A DNA stretch of 64,000 bases from SIG299 sp045531955 (GCA_045531955.1 JAZSFC010000001.1:1-64000), one strand, 5' to 3'. Numbered from the stretch's first letter, positions 32,770-41,965 are shown. Program-made: numbers and translations. The notes: generated from the letters alone by a model not told the origin.

Positions 32770-32832
32770 TTTTAAAATATCACTCCTTATTAAAGTTATT
32801 TTGTTGTATGGCACATAGCTATACACCGTATA

Positions 32833-32861
32833 ATAATAGCGTATTTTCCATGTAATGTCAA
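32833..32861 (-). promoter_or_regulatory. Promoter of the CNNM-ABC-F-pectate lyase unit
   Basis: On the minus strand TTGACA (32856-32861) and TATTAT (32833-32838) are spaced by 17 bases, in the divergent region between this unit and pepT. Confidence 0.75.
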
Positions 32862-32988
32862 CTGTACAGGCGGATACCTTACTGAAATTTCAATAAAGAA
32901 TGGAGTTTCATTTTCAGCAGACTTGTGATAAGATAAAGGGTAGTTTGTAACAGAAAATAATTAAGAAGTATGTGAAGGAGAATTTGTG

Positions 32989-34212
32989 ATGAATGTAATT
33001 GACAGATTTTTAAAATACGTGGCAGTGGATACCGAATCCGTGGAAGATGCTTCCTGCTTTCCAAGCAGTGAAAAGCAGAAGAATTTGGCGAAGCTGTTAG
33101 TGGAAGAACTTGTGGCAATCGGCGCCCAGAATCCGCGTATGGATGAGTATGGTTATGTGTATGCTACCATTCCTGCAACATCGGATAAAAAGGTGCCGGT
33201 ATTAGGCTTTTTAGCACATATGGATACGTCTCCTGCCATGAGCGGAGCCAATGTGAAACCTCGTATGGTAAAAAACTATGACGGCGGAAAAATCGTGTTA
33301 AATGAGAAAGAAAATATTGCCATGGATGCGGACATGTTCCCATCCTTAAGCCACAACATCGGTAAGGACTTAATTGTTACCGACGGAACCACCCTGCTTG
33401 GCGCCGATGATAAGGCCGGTATTGCGGAAATTATGACTATGGCGGAGATTTTGCTTAAGGACAAGTCCATTCCTCACGGAACCATTCAGATTGCTTTTAC
33501 ACCGGATGAAGAAGTGGGAGCCGGCGTGGACCACTTTGATGTGGCAGGCTTTGGCGCCGAATTTGCCTATACCGTAGATGGCGGTGCCTTAGGTGAAATC
33601 GAATATGAGAACTTCAATGCGGCATCCGGACGGTTAAAGATTCACGGACAGAGCATCCATCCGGGTTCCGCTAAGGGCAAGATGGTAAATGCCCTGTTGG
33701 TTGGTATGGAATTCCAGCAGATGCTTCCGGTGGCCCAAAATCCTGCTTATACGGAAGGTTATGAAGGATTTTTCCATTTGGACCGCATGACCGGTGGCGT
33801 AGAGGAAGCGGAATTGTTCTACATCATCCGCGACCACGATAAGGCAAAATTCGAAGAAAAGAAGGAACGTTTTGAAAAGACAGCGGCATTTTTAAATGAA
33901 AAGTACGGTGCCGGAACGGTGGATTGCGTAGTGCAGGATTCTTACTACAACATGAAGGAAAAAGTGGAGCCGTATATGTTCTTAATAGATAATGCCACCA
34001 AGGCGATGGAAGACCTTGGCATTACACCAATTATTACTCCAATCCGAGGAGGTACGGATGGTGCCCGTCTTTCCTTTATGGGACTTCCTTGTCCGAACCT
34101 TTGTACCGGCGGTGAAAACTATCATGGAAAGTTCGAGTATGTTCCGGTGCAGGATATGGAACGGATTGTAGAGTTTTTATTACAGCTGATTAACGTATAT
34201 CAGGAAGCATAA
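32989..34212 (+). CDS. pepT: Peptidase T
   Basis: A 407-residue zinc aminotripeptidase of the M20B family, which removes N-terminal residues from tripeptides. Metal-site motifs are intact: FLAHMDTSP, LLGADDKAG, TPDEEVGAG, and the C-terminal RGGTDGARLSFMGLPCPNL. Length is normal. GAAGGAG precedes the ATG at 32989; a GTG three bases earlier is also in frame. bioY follows after two bases. Confidence 0.96.
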   Translation: MNVIDRFLKYVAVDTESVEDASCFPSSEKQKNLAKLLVEELVAIGAQNPRMDEYGYVYATIPATSDKKVPVLGFLAHMDTSPAMSGANVKPRMVKNYDGGKIVLNEKENIAMDADMFPSLSHNIGKDLIVTDGTTLLGADDKAGIAEIMTMAEILLKDKSIPHGTIQIAFTPDEEVGAGVDHFDVAGFGAEFAYTVDGGALGEIEYENFNAASGRLKIHGQSIHPGSAKGKMVNALLVGMEFQQMLPVAQNPAYTEGYEGFFHLDRMTGGVEEAELFYIIRDHDKAKFEEKKERFEKTAAFLNEKYGAGTVDCVVQDSYYNMKEKVEPYMFLIDNATKAMEDLGITPIITPIRGGTDGARLSFMGLPCPNLCTGGENYHGKFEYVPVQDMERIVEFLLQLINVYQEA

Positions 34213-34214
34213 GT

Positions 34215-34772
34215 ATGACAAGGTCACGAAAGACAGTTCAGATGGCGGAAATTGCCCTGATGAGTGCGGTGCTTTGCATAGTTTCCCCTTTTTCTGTTCC
34301 GGTGCCGATGAGCCCTGTACCCTTTAGTTTATCTCTGTTTGCTGTGTATTTGACAGCGGTGATTCTTGGTGCAAAACAGGGTGCGGTTTGTGTACTTATT
34401 TATCTGTTGCTCGGTATGGTGGGACTTCCGGTGTTTTCCGGCTTTTCCGGAGGAATCGGCGTACTGTTCGGCCCCACCGGAGGCTATTTGGCGGGTTATT
34501 TACCTTGTGTGCTTATCACCGGGTGGATGACAAACACGAAAAAGGGAAACGGAAACTTCCTGCGAAATATGGGAGCCATGACATTGGGAACCGGTGCCTG
34601 CTATTTTTTTGGTACGATATGGTTTCTGGCAGTGCTGGACGGAAGCTATTCCATTGTGCAGGCCCTTATACTTTGTGTCGTTCCTTATCTGATATTTGAT
34701 TTGATAAAAATTCTGGCGGCAGCAGCGGTTGTGGTGCCGATAAAAAAGATGTTACGGAGGATGAAACAGTGA
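34215..34772 (+). CDS. bioY: Biotin transporter substrate-binding subunit BioY
   Basis: A 185-residue BioY protein with six membrane helices, the S-component of an ECF transporter for biotin. Motifs include LLGMVGLPVFSGFSGGIGVLFGPTGGYLAGY (read in segments), the usual BioY core. The shared ECF energy-coupling genes are not in the window. The gene lies two bases after pepT and overlaps the next gene by one base, so it sits in a pepT-bioY-cellulase operon. Confidence 0.93.
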   Translation: MTRSRKTVQMAEIALMSAVLCIVSPFSVPVPMSPVPFSLSLFAVYLTAVILGAKQGAVCVLIYLLLGMVGLPVFSGFSGGIGVLFGPTGGYLAGYLPCVLITGWMTNTKKGNGNFLRNMGAMTLGTGACYFFGTIWFLAVLDGSYSIVQALILCVVPYLIFDLIKILAAAAVVVPIKKMLRRMKQ

Positions 34773-35902
34773 TGAAAAAATGGATAGTACTTTGCGGATT
34801 ACTGCTTGCCCTGGCAGCAGGTTGCGGTGGTGAAAAAGAAGCGGAACCTACACCTGCTCCGACAGAAACCCCGACCCCGACACCGGATCCCTTTGATGTG
34901 GTAAAGGCAGAAACAACTCAGGACTATGTGAATTTGATGGGTGTTGGCTGGAATGTAGGAAATTCTCTGGATTCTGCAAATTCAGGCAGAGCAGATCATA
35001 TGAAGGCAGAGGTTGCTTGGGGAAATCCGATTGTGGTACAGAAGCTGATTCAGCATATTAAAGCAGAAGGATTTAAAACCATCCGCGTGCCGGTGTCTTA
35101 CTTAGACCATATGGAAGAGGACGGACTGACGGTAAAGGCAGACTGGATGGATCGTGTGCAGCAGGTAGTTGACTGGTGTATGGAAGAGGATTTGTTTGTC
35201 ATTATCAATATTCATCACGAAGGGGACTGGTTATTAAATGCTTCTAAAGACTATGACGGCGTGATGAAACGTTATACATCCATTTGGAACCAGATTGCGG
35301 AGCGGTTTTCCGGTTATAATGAGAAGTTGATTTTTGAATCCATGAATGAAATCGGATTTGATGATTTGGGAACGAAAAAGGGGTGTGAATTAATCAGTAA
35401 AATCAATGCAGAGTTTGTGGAGTTAGTCCGTAAGACCGGTGGTTTTAATGATAAGCGCTATCTGTTACTGGCAGGCTACTGGACTGATATCGACCGTACC
35501 TGTACTGCAGAGTATACGTTGCCGGAGGACGACCGTATTATGGTTTCCGTGCATTATTATTCCCCGGCGGATTTTGCTATCGCAGACGCGGCTACTTCCT
35601 GGGGCTATCGGAAAACCTGGGGTACGGATGCGGATGTAAATTATCTGCGCGGCCAGTTTGATAAATTGAAGACCTGGTTTATTGACAAAGGTATTCCGGT
35701 AATTGTTGGTGAATATGGTGTTATCGACAAGGACAAGGATGAAGAGGACCGGGTGTACTGGTTTGAGTGTGTGACTAAAGTGGCACTGGAATATGGCTGC
35801 TGTCCGGTGGTTTGGGACAATGGCGAGATTATCCACCGCTTTAAATATGAGTGGAAGGATCCGGAACTGGGTGAGGCGTTAAAGAAAATTATGGCGGAGT
35901 AA
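34772..35902 (+). CDS. GH5 cellulase/endoglucanase lipoprotein
   Basis: A 376-residue secreted glycoside hydrolase of family 5. The lipoprotein signal ends LALAAGCG (Cys18), then a TPTPTP linker, then a catalytic domain beginning NLMGVGWNVGNSLD. The acid/base Glu193 is in FESMNEIG and the nucleophile Glu314 in VGEYGVID; HHEGDW and VSVHYYSP are also typical. It should cut beta-1,4-glucans (or mannan, which GH5 also includes) at the cell surface. The ATG overlaps the bioY stop; CGGAGG is 11 bases upstream. The protein has no carbohydrate-binding module. Confidence 0.93.
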   Translation: MKKWIVLCGLLLALAAGCGGEKEAEPTPAPTETPTPTPDPFDVVKAETTQDYVNLMGVGWNVGNSLDSANSGRADHMKAEVAWGNPIVVQKLIQHIKAEGFKTIRVPVSYLDHMEEDGLTVKADWMDRVQQVVDWCMEEDLFVIINIHHEGDWLLNASKDYDGVMKRYTSIWNQIAERFSGYNEKLIFESMNEIGFDDLGTKKGCELISKINAEFVELVRKTGGFNDKRYLLLAGYWTDIDRTCTAEYTLPEDDRIMVSVHYYSPADFAIADAATSWGYRKTWGTDADVNYLRGQFDKLKTWFIDKGIPVIVGEYGVIDKDKDEEDRVYWFECVTKVALEYGCCPVVWDNGEIIHRFKYEWKDPELGEALKKIMAE

Positions 35903-35946
35903 GTCCTTTATTTATGCGGATTTGCCATAATTCCACCAACGGTAGG

Positions 35947-35975
35947 TTGCCGGATTTGATGTGAATCTATATACT
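35947..35975 (+). promoter_or_regulatory. Promoter of the XRE regulator gene
   Basis: TTGCCG (35947-35952) and TATACT (35970-35975) with a 17-base spacer, 36 bases before the ATG at 36011. Confidence 0.55.
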
Positions 35976-36010
35976 GAAAGCAACAATTACTTGAAGTGGA
36001 GGACAGGAGA

Positions 36011-36802
36011 ATGTTTGAAATTGACAAAAAGGAATTCGGAAGTTTTTTGGCAGAGCTCAGGAAGGAGAAAGGTCTGACCCAAAAGGAACTGGCAGAAAAA
36101 CTATTTGTTTCCGACAAGGCGGTAAGTAAATGGGAAACCGGAGGCAGCATTCCGGATGTGGCACTTTTAATGCCGCTTGCCAAATTACTTGGCGTGACGG
36201 TGCCGGAGCTTTTGGAATGCCGAAGATATGCTGCGGAAGAGTCGATTGCCCCGGAAAGGGCGGATGCTATGATGAGTACTGTGATTCAGTTGACGGATGA
36301 GGAACGTGCAGCCGAGGAAAAAGCCCGCAAGAAGATTCAAAGTTGGTTTATCGGGGCAGCAGTGGTGAGTCTTCTGTTATGCCTGGTAATCTATCAGTAT
36401 TTTTCACAGTTTCGGGGAGTCAATCCGATGACAGTTCCGATGCCGCTTATGTGTCCTTTGTTTGGACTGGTTTTTGGACTATATGCCTGCTTTAGTGCGA
36501 AAGAAAAGCTGCCGTCTTATTTTGATGAAAATCAGATTTCAGCCATGAGTGACGGTATGTTCCGAATGAATCTTCCGGGTGTACACTTTAACAACAGCAA
36601 CTGGAAGCATATTCTGGGATGGATACGGATATGGTCGATTTTAATGATGCTTGCCGGCCCGGTGGTGTGGTTTGTGACATGCTGGTTCAGTCAAAGCATG
36701 GAATGGACCGTTGTATACGGTGCTTCTTCCGGAGTAACCGCAGTTGTGCTTTTGGTAAGTATATTTTTTCCGATTTATGTGTTGGCTAAGAAATATGAAT
36801 AA
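36011..36802 (+). CDS. Membrane-bound XRE family regulator
   Basis: A 263-residue protein with an N-terminal Xre/Cro helix-turn-helix (FLAELRKEKGLTQKELAEKLFVSDKAVSKWETG, read in segments) and, from about residue 110, four hydrophobic helices. Such membrane-tethered regulators may sense envelope stress; the signal here is unknown. ACAGGAG selects the ATG at 36011; an in-frame ATG at 35996 is part of the GGAGG region. A terminator follows, and the next gene has an 18-base palindrome in its leader that could be its target. Confidence 0.85.
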   Translation: MFEIDKKEFGSFLAELRKEKGLTQKELAEKLFVSDKAVSKWETGGSIPDVALLMPLAKLLGVTVPELLECRRYAAEESIAPERADAMMSTVIQLTDEERAAEEKARKKIQSWFIGAAVVSLLLCLVIYQYFSQFRGVNPMTVPMPLMCPLFGLVFGLYACFSAKEKLPSYFDENQISAMSDGMFRMNLPGVHFNNSNWKHILGWIRIWSILMMLAGPVVWFVTCWFSQSMEWTVVYGASSGVTAVVLLVSIFFPIYVLAKKYE

Positions 36803-36813
36803 TGATTATTTGG

Positions 36814-36846
36814 AAATCCGGATGGCAATGCTGTCCGGATTTTTTT
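36814..36846 (+). terminator. Terminator after the XRE regulator gene
   Basis: AAATCCGGA (36814-36822) pairs with TCCGGATTT (36834-36842), followed by T residues to 36846. Confidence 0.85.
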
Positions 36847-36866
36847 GATGGAAACGAGTATTTACA

Positions 36867-36895
36867 TTGCAAATAGAAGTGCCGGGTGGTAAAAT
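36867..36895 (+). promoter_or_regulatory. Promoter of the serine hydrolase operon
   Basis: TTGCAA (36867-36872) and TAAAAT (36890-36895) with a 17-base spacer, 50 bases before the ATG at 36945. Confidence 0.55.
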
Positions 36896-36908
36896 TGAAA
36901 TAGGCAAT

Positions 36909-36926
36909 ATTCTTTCATGAAAGAAT
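36909..36926 (+). promoter_or_regulatory. 18-base perfect palindrome, operator candidate
   Basis: ATTCTTTCATGAAAGAAT is a perfect palindrome lying between the -10 box (36890-36895) and the ribosome-binding site of the serine hydrolase gene. It could bind a regulator or fold in RNA. Confidence 0.6.
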
Positions 36927-36944
36927 GGAAAAGGAGAGGGTCTT

Positions 36945-37853
36945 ATGGAACAGAAAATCAAAAAGTTTATTGAATATATGGAAAAAGACAATCCGGGCAT
37001 CGAAGCGGTTGCTTTGGCAAACAAGGAGGAAGTGCTGTTAGAGCATCGTTTTGTGAAACTGCAGAGTCGTAATATTTATTCCCATACCAAGAGCTTTATG
37101 AGTACGGCGGCGGGTATTGCCCTGGAAGAAGGTGCTCTTACGTTGGAGGACCCGCTGGTGAAGTATTTTCCTGATAAGGTGCCTGAGGTGCATCAAAAGT
37201 GGCTCAGGGAAATCCGGTTCCGCAATCTGCTTACCATGTCCAGTGGATTTGGCAGAGCTTATTTAATGATTGACGGACGAAGACAAGGAGAAGGTCTGCC
37301 GGATTATTTGGAATATATGATGTCCCGGGAGGTTTTAAAGAAGCCGGGTACGGAGTTTGATTACTCCACCGCAGACAGTCATCTGGCAGGTCTTATGTTA
37401 GCCAAAGCGGTAAGGAAAAATTTAAATGTGTATTTGTATGAGAAATTATTCCGTCCGCTGGGCATGGATTATCCGATTTGGGAATGCGACCCACAGGGCA
37501 ATCCGAACGGTGGCAGCGGCTTGTTTTTAAATATCACCGATCAGATAAAGCTGGGTCAGTTATACTTGGCAGATGGTGTATGGAAGGGAGAACGCATCTT
37601 AAGTTCTATTTGGGTAAAAGAGGCAACCAGAAAGCAGATCGAGACAAACGGGGGTGACAGCTGGAACTGTGGTTACGGTTATCAGTTTTGGATGATGCCG
37701 CAGGAAGGAGCATACCGTGCGGACGGTGCCTTTGGGCAGGTAACCATTGTGCTTCCGAAGCAGGGATATGTAGTTGCGGTGCAGTGCTCCGAGTACGGAA
37801 ATTTTGAAAAGGTAAAACAGGCACTGAATGAGATTGTGCTTGCAGATTTATAA
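36945..37853 (+). CDS. Class C beta-lactamase-fold serine hydrolase
   Basis: A 302-residue protein of the beta-lactamase/penicillin-binding-protein fold: SxxK motif SHTK at residues 46-49 and Tyr140 in DYSTADSH, where class C enzymes have YSN. No signal peptide is visible, so it appears cytoplasmic and is more likely an esterase or peptidase-like hydrolase than a true beta-lactamase. AGGAGAG precedes the ATG. It heads an operon with a kinase-like and an acetyltransferase gene. Confidence 0.85.
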   Translation: MEQKIKKFIEYMEKDNPGIEAVALANKEEVLLEHRFVKLQSRNIYSHTKSFMSTAAGIALEEGALTLEDPLVKYFPDKVPEVHQKWLREIRFRNLLTMSSGFGRAYLMIDGRRQGEGLPDYLEYMMSREVLKKPGTEFDYSTADSHLAGLMLAKAVRKNLNVYLYEKLFRPLGMDYPIWECDPQGNPNGGSGLFLNITDQIKLGQLYLADGVWKGERILSSIWVKEATRKQIETNGGDSWNCGYGYQFWMMPQEGAYRADGAFGQVTIVLPKQGYVVAVQCSEYGNFEKVKQALNEIVLADL

Positions 37854-38846
37854 ATGGATGTTTTAATGAAAAACTTTTGTGAGAATTACGGTTTGGGCGG
37901 GGTGCTTGCACTGCGCCCTGTTTCCGGTGGTCTGCTTCATAAAATGTACCGGGTGGAAACAACCTGCGGTACCTACGCCATTAAGATGCTGAATCCGGAA
38001 ATTATGCAGCGCCCGACGGCCTTGCAAAATACAGTAAATTCAGAAAAGGTTGCCCATGCACTGGAAAACATCGTTCCGTTAGTGGCAGCAAAGGAATTTG
38101 ACGGAGCACATGTGGTAGAACATAACGGCAGCTGGTTTATGGTGTTTGACTGGATGGAGGGAACTTCGGTTTTTGCACCGGATATTACGGTGGAACATTG
38201 CGCAAAAATCGGAGAACTGCTTGGAAAAATCCATGCTGCTGATGTGGAAGTGGAAGGGATGGAGCCTGAGGCAGAAGTGAGGGATGTGTTTGATTGGGAG
38301 AAACTATGTAAGGCAATGCCGTGTGGCGAAAGAGGCTTTGTATCGGCTTTAAATGATTTTCTCCCGGAGCTTTTGGCACTGGATGCAGACGTTGTGCATG
38401 CAATAAAAATTTCCTCTTCCCACAAGGTCATCAGTCATCGGGATTTAGATCCGAAAAATGTAATGTGGCAGGGAAATCAGCCTTACATCATTGATTGGGA
38501 AGCAGCAGGCTATGTGAACCCGTTCCAGGAACTGGTGGAAGTAATCAATTACTGGATTACTGAAGTTGACGGCAGTTATAATTTTGAAAAATTAGAAGTT
38601 CTGACGGATGCATATAGGACTTATAAAGAAATCCGGTTTGTAGACTGGGATACTGTGCTGTTACGAAGTTTTGATGGTATTCTCGGCTGGCTGGAATACA
38701 ATATGCGTCGGGTGGCAGGAATGACCGGGGAAGACGTCGCAGACCGCAAAGAAGGCAAAAAACAGGTGGAAGGTACCATTGCGCAGATTAAGAGACAGAA
38801 AGCACAGATGGAAGAACTTAGGAGTTGGTTATATGAACATAGATAA
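37854..38846 (+). CDS. APH-fold phosphotransferase 3
   Basis: A 330-residue aminoglycoside-phosphotransferase-fold protein: catalytic loop VISHRDLDPKNVMW with intact HxDxxxxN and IIDWEAAGYVNPF with the metal-binding Asp. This form is close to the general phosphotransferase family, substrate unknown. The ATG at 37854 directly follows the previous stop; another in-frame ATG at 37866 is possible, and neither has a strong ribosome-binding site, so translation is probably coupled. The end overlaps the next gene by 14 bases. Confidence 0.85.
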   Translation: MDVLMKNFCENYGLGGVLALRPVSGGLLHKMYRVETTCGTYAIKMLNPEIMQRPTALQNTVNSEKVAHALENIVPLVAAKEFDGAHVVEHNGSWFMVFDWMEGTSVFAPDITVEHCAKIGELLGKIHAADVEVEGMEPEAEVRDVFDWEKLCKAMPCGERGFVSALNDFLPELLALDADVVHAIKISSSHKVISHRDLDPKNVMWQGNQPYIIDWEAAGYVNPFQELVEVINYWITEVDGSYNFEKLEVLTDAYRTYKEIRFVDWDTVLLRSFDGILGWLEYNMRRVAGMTGEDVADRKEGKKQVEGTIAQIKRQKAQMEELRSWLYEHR

Positions 38847-39990
38847 AATTTTCCGTGAGGAGGATTTGTTTCCACGGGAATTTGCAAATTTTGAAGCAAG
38901 AGAATACGGCATACTGTTTTACGATGAGTCCAACAAGGATTCTTATGACAGTAATCATGCGGTGATTTTTAAAGAGAAAATTGAAGATTTGGATGCAGTG
39001 CTTGAGGATGTTGCGGCTTTTTATGAAAAAAAGGGATTAAAGGCTATATTGTATCAGGCAACGGCAGAAGAAGGGTACTTTGCATCGAATACAGATGTGT
39101 TTGCAAAGCACGGCTTCAAGACATGGGAAGAAGAACTGCATATTATGGTTCCTCTGGAAGAAAATAAGCTGGTAACCAATCCGGAGATTTTGGTGAAACG
39201 TGTTACGGAATGGGACGAAGCTTTTGCAACGGAAATTTTTGAAAAAGCAGGAGAACCATGGGAAATCGGTGTGGCAAAGCGAATGATAAGGAATTCTAAC
39301 ACTGTGTTTTTAGTGGCATATTATCAAGGTTATCCGGTTGGTATGACTTATGTGCATGTGCGGAGCGGCGTTTGCCGTTATGACTACATACTGGTATCCA
39401 AAGAACACAGAAGAATCGGTGTGGGCAGAGCTTTGATGAATGCGCTGGTGGAGTATTGCAAAGAACAAAGAATTGAAAACTGTTACCTTTGGCCGGCAGG
39501 AGAGGAAGCACAGAGAATTTATCTGGAAGCGGGATTCCAAACGGTGGCAGTAAAGAAGGCCGGACGGGCAGCGGTTGGAGGTGTTATGCTAGAATATAAA
39601 GAATTCGGAAGTGGCTTTTTAGAAGAGATTAAGGAAATATACAAAGAACAGGGCTGGACTGCTTATTTAAATGATGATGAGAAATTAAAACGGGCTTACG
39701 ACAATTCTCTTTATGTGTACGGAATTTTTGATGAGGAGAATTTGATTGGTTTCGTACGTTGTGTAGGTGACGGAGAGCACATTGTAGTGGTTGAGGATTT
39801 GGTGATAAAAACCGAATATCAACGGCAGGGACTTGGCACGAAGTTGCTTCAGCATGTGTTTGAGAAATATGCAGATGTGCGGATGTTGTCGTTGTATACG
39901 GACAAGGTGGATATAAAGGCTAACAGTTTTTACCGTAAGATGGGGATGCGGTTGGTGGAAGAGATGGGAGCGGTTTCTTATATTCGTTAA
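38833..39990 (+). CDS. Double GNAT-domain acetyltransferase
   Basis: A 385-residue protein with two acetyltransferase domains. The first has VSKEHRRIGVGRALMNALVEY (residues about 190-215) and motif B RIYLEAGFQTV; the second has IKTEYQRQGLGTKLLQHV (residues about 320-340) and SFYRKMGMRLVEE. Both acetyl-CoA loops (RRIGVG, QRQGLG) are intact. Substrates unknown. AGGAG selects the ATG at 38833, inside the end of the kinase-like gene. Confidence 0.85.
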   Translation: MNIDKIFREEDLFPREFANFEAREYGILFYDESNKDSYDSNHAVIFKEKIEDLDAVLEDVAAFYEKKGLKAILYQATAEEGYFASNTDVFAKHGFKTWEEELHIMVPLEENKLVTNPEILVKRVTEWDEAFATEIFEKAGEPWEIGVAKRMIRNSNTVFLVAYYQGYPVGMTYVHVRSGVCRYDYILVSKEHRRIGVGRALMNALVEYCKEQRIENCYLWPAGEEAQRIYLEAGFQTVAVKKAGRAAVGGVMLEYKEFGSGFLEEIKEIYKEQGWTAYLNDDEKLKRAYDNSLYVYGIFDEENLIGFVRCVGDGEHIVVVEDLVIKTEYQRQGLGTKLLQHVFEKYADVRMLSLYTDKVDIKANSFYRKMGMRLVEEMGAVSYIR

Positions 39991-39995
39991 TATAG

Positions 39996-40038
39996 GTCAA
40001 TTAATTAGTTGACTGATACTGCGTTAATCTGCTACAAT
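39996..40038 (+). promoter_or_regulatory. Promoter and operator candidate of the methionine genes
   Basis: TTGACT (40009-40014) and TACAAT (40033-40038) with an 18-base spacer. An 18-base palindrome with one mismatched pair, GTCAATTAATTAGTTGAC (39996-40013), covers the -35 box, as a repressor site would. Confidence 0.6.
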
Positions 40039-40079
40039 AAAGCGATAAAGAATACGCTTTGTGAGAGGGAATAATACAA

Positions 40080-41924
40080 GTGAAATTAAAAGAATTTCTA
40101 AAAGAAAATATCCTGCTGATGGATGGTGCCATGGGTACCTATTATCAGCAGCTACAAGAGAATAAGGAAAATGTGGCAGAACTGGCGAACTTGTCGCAGC
40201 CGGAAGTGATTCTGAATATCCACAAAGAGTATCTGGCAGCGGGGGCGGATATCATCCGCACCAATACCTTTGCGGTTAATTCCGTGGTGCTGCCGCAGAT
40301 GGATAACGCAGAAAAAGAAGATTTATTGCGTCGTGGCTGTTGTATTGCCAAACAGGCGGTAGAGGAAGAAAAGCTTCGCACCGGAAGAGATTGCTTTGTG
40401 GCAGCGGACATCGGACCGATTGCTGCAAGCGGTGAAACAAACGCAGAAGATATTCTTTCGGAGTATTACCGCATTTGCGATGTGTTCCTAAGCGAAGGCA
40501 TGGACATTTTCTGGCTGGAAACTTTTTCGTCTACGGAGTTTGTGCAGGAAATTTTATCGTACATAAAGAAAAAAGCGCCGGAAGCTTTTTGTTCCGTCAG
40601 CTTTTGTATTAATAAAAACGGATTTACCACTGCGGGACAGAAAGCAGAGCGTCTGCTGTTTTCTGATAAATTAGCCTTGGCGGATGCCATCGGTTTTAAT
40701 TGCGGCATCGGCTCGGTACATATGAAGTCCATATTGGCGAAGTGCAGATTGCCAAAAGATGTGTTTGTACTGGCGGCGCCAAATGCAGGTTATGCAGAAA
40801 CTTTCTCCAGCCGGGCGGCATTTTTAAACAGTGCCGGATATTTTGGCGATAATATGGCGCAGATTGCCGGCCTTGGTATCGATATTGTTGGCGGCTGCTG
40901 TGGTACGATGCCGTCCTTTATCCGTGAAATGCGCAAGAAAATTTCCGGAAAGCAGTCTGTTGAGCGGATTTCAAAAGAAGAATATGAAAGATTCATTGCA
41001 GAAACAAAGAAATCTGCGGTTTCAACCGGTACCGGGCAGGAGGATAACCGTCCGGAAACAGGAGGAAACAATAAACTGAAAGAAAAACTTCTCCGCGGCG
41101 AAAAAGTCATTGCGGTGGAGCTGGACCCTCCGTATAATGCGGATGGGGAAAAACTGCTTGCCTGTGCAAAAACGCTTTCTAAGTATCCGGTGGATGTGCT
41201 GACCTTTGCAGATTCCCCTATGGGACGGAGCCGGGCAGATTCTACGCTGACAGCACTGCATATCAATAGTGGTACGGGAATGCAGGTAATTCCTCATATC
41301 TGCTGTCGTGACCGGAATGTGATTGCCATGCGGTCCCTTTTGTTGGGGGCGCACATGAATGGACTTAGGAATCTACTTATTGTTACGGGTGACCCGGTGC
41401 CCGGAGACGACAGGAAAACGGTCACGGGCGTGTTTGACTATAATTCCATTCGGTTTATGAAGTATGTGACGGAAATGAATCAGGAGTTGTTCCCGGAGGA
41501 TGGGTTTTTCTTCGGAGGAGCTTTGAATTATAATTTTCCAAACGGGGAAAAAGTGGCAGAACGAATGGAGAAAAAGATGGAAGCAGGATGTTCCTTCTTT
41601 TTAACCCAGCCAATTTTCTCGGATGGAGACGTAGAGAGAATACAATGGCTGAAGGAACGTACGGGAGCAAAGATTCTGGCAGGAATTCTTCCGCCGGTAA
41701 GCTTAAAAAATGCAAGTTTTATCCGCAATGAAATGGCGGGGATGAACGTACCGGATGAAGTGATTAACCGATATCGGGAAGATATGACAAGAGAAGAGGG
41801 CGAAAAGGTCGGAGCGGAGATTGCGAAAGAACTGATGAAGAAGCTGGAGCACCATGTAGATGGTTACTACTTTATGCTTCCGTTTAACCGGGTTGGCCTG
41901 ATGGAGAGAATTTTGGGCGAATAA
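40080..41924 (+). CDS. Bifunctional homocysteine S-methyltransferase / methylenetetrahydrofolate reductase
   Basis: A 614-residue fusion. Residues about 1-285 are a cobalamin-independent-type homocysteine methyltransferase domain with zinc ligands in GFNCG and GGCCG; residues about 325-614 are a MetF-type reductase (VIAVELDPPYNADG, HICCRDRN, LIVTGDPVP, EAGCSFFLTQPIFSDG), which makes 5-methyl-tetrahydrofolate. The same architecture as YitJ of Bacillus. The start is a GTG at 40080 with GAGAGGGA upstream. It sits 41 bases before metH, so one transcript would make both the methyl donor and the methyltransferase. Confidence 0.92.
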   Translation: MKLKEFLKENILLMDGAMGTYYQQLQENKENVAELANLSQPEVILNIHKEYLAAGADIIRTNTFAVNSVVLPQMDNAEKEDLLRRGCCIAKQAVEEEKLRTGRDCFVAADIGPIAASGETNAEDILSEYYRICDVFLSEGMDIFWLETFSSTEFVQEILSYIKKKAPEAFCSVSFCINKNGFTTAGQKAERLLFSDKLALADAIGFNCGIGSVHMKSILAKCRLPKDVFVLAAPNAGYAETFSSRAAFLNSAGYFGDNMAQIAGLGIDIVGGCCGTMPSFIREMRKKISGKQSVERISKEEYERFIAETKKSAVSTGTGQEDNRPETGGNNKLKEKLLRGEKVIAVELDPPYNADGEKLLACAKTLSKYPVDVLTFADSPMGRSRADSTLTALHINSGTGMQVIPHICCRDRNVIAMRSLLLGAHMNGLRNLLIVTGDPVPGDDRKTVTGVFDYNSIRFMKYVTEMNQELFPEDGFFFGGALNYNFPNGEKVAERMEKKMEAGCSFFLTQPIFSDGDVERIQWLKERTGAKILAGILPPVSLKNASFIRNEMAGMNVPDEVINRYREDMTREEGEKVGAEIAKELMKKLEHHVDGYYFMLPFNRVGLMERILGE

Positions 41925-41965
41925 GTCCTTGCTTGTAAAATTGATAGATAAGAAGGGTAATGAGA

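Noticed and set aside
39991..40079. S-box or T-box riboswitch before the methionine genes
   Set aside because: The 89-base gap is too short and shows no conserved S-box or T-box elements; only the promoter palindrome is visible.
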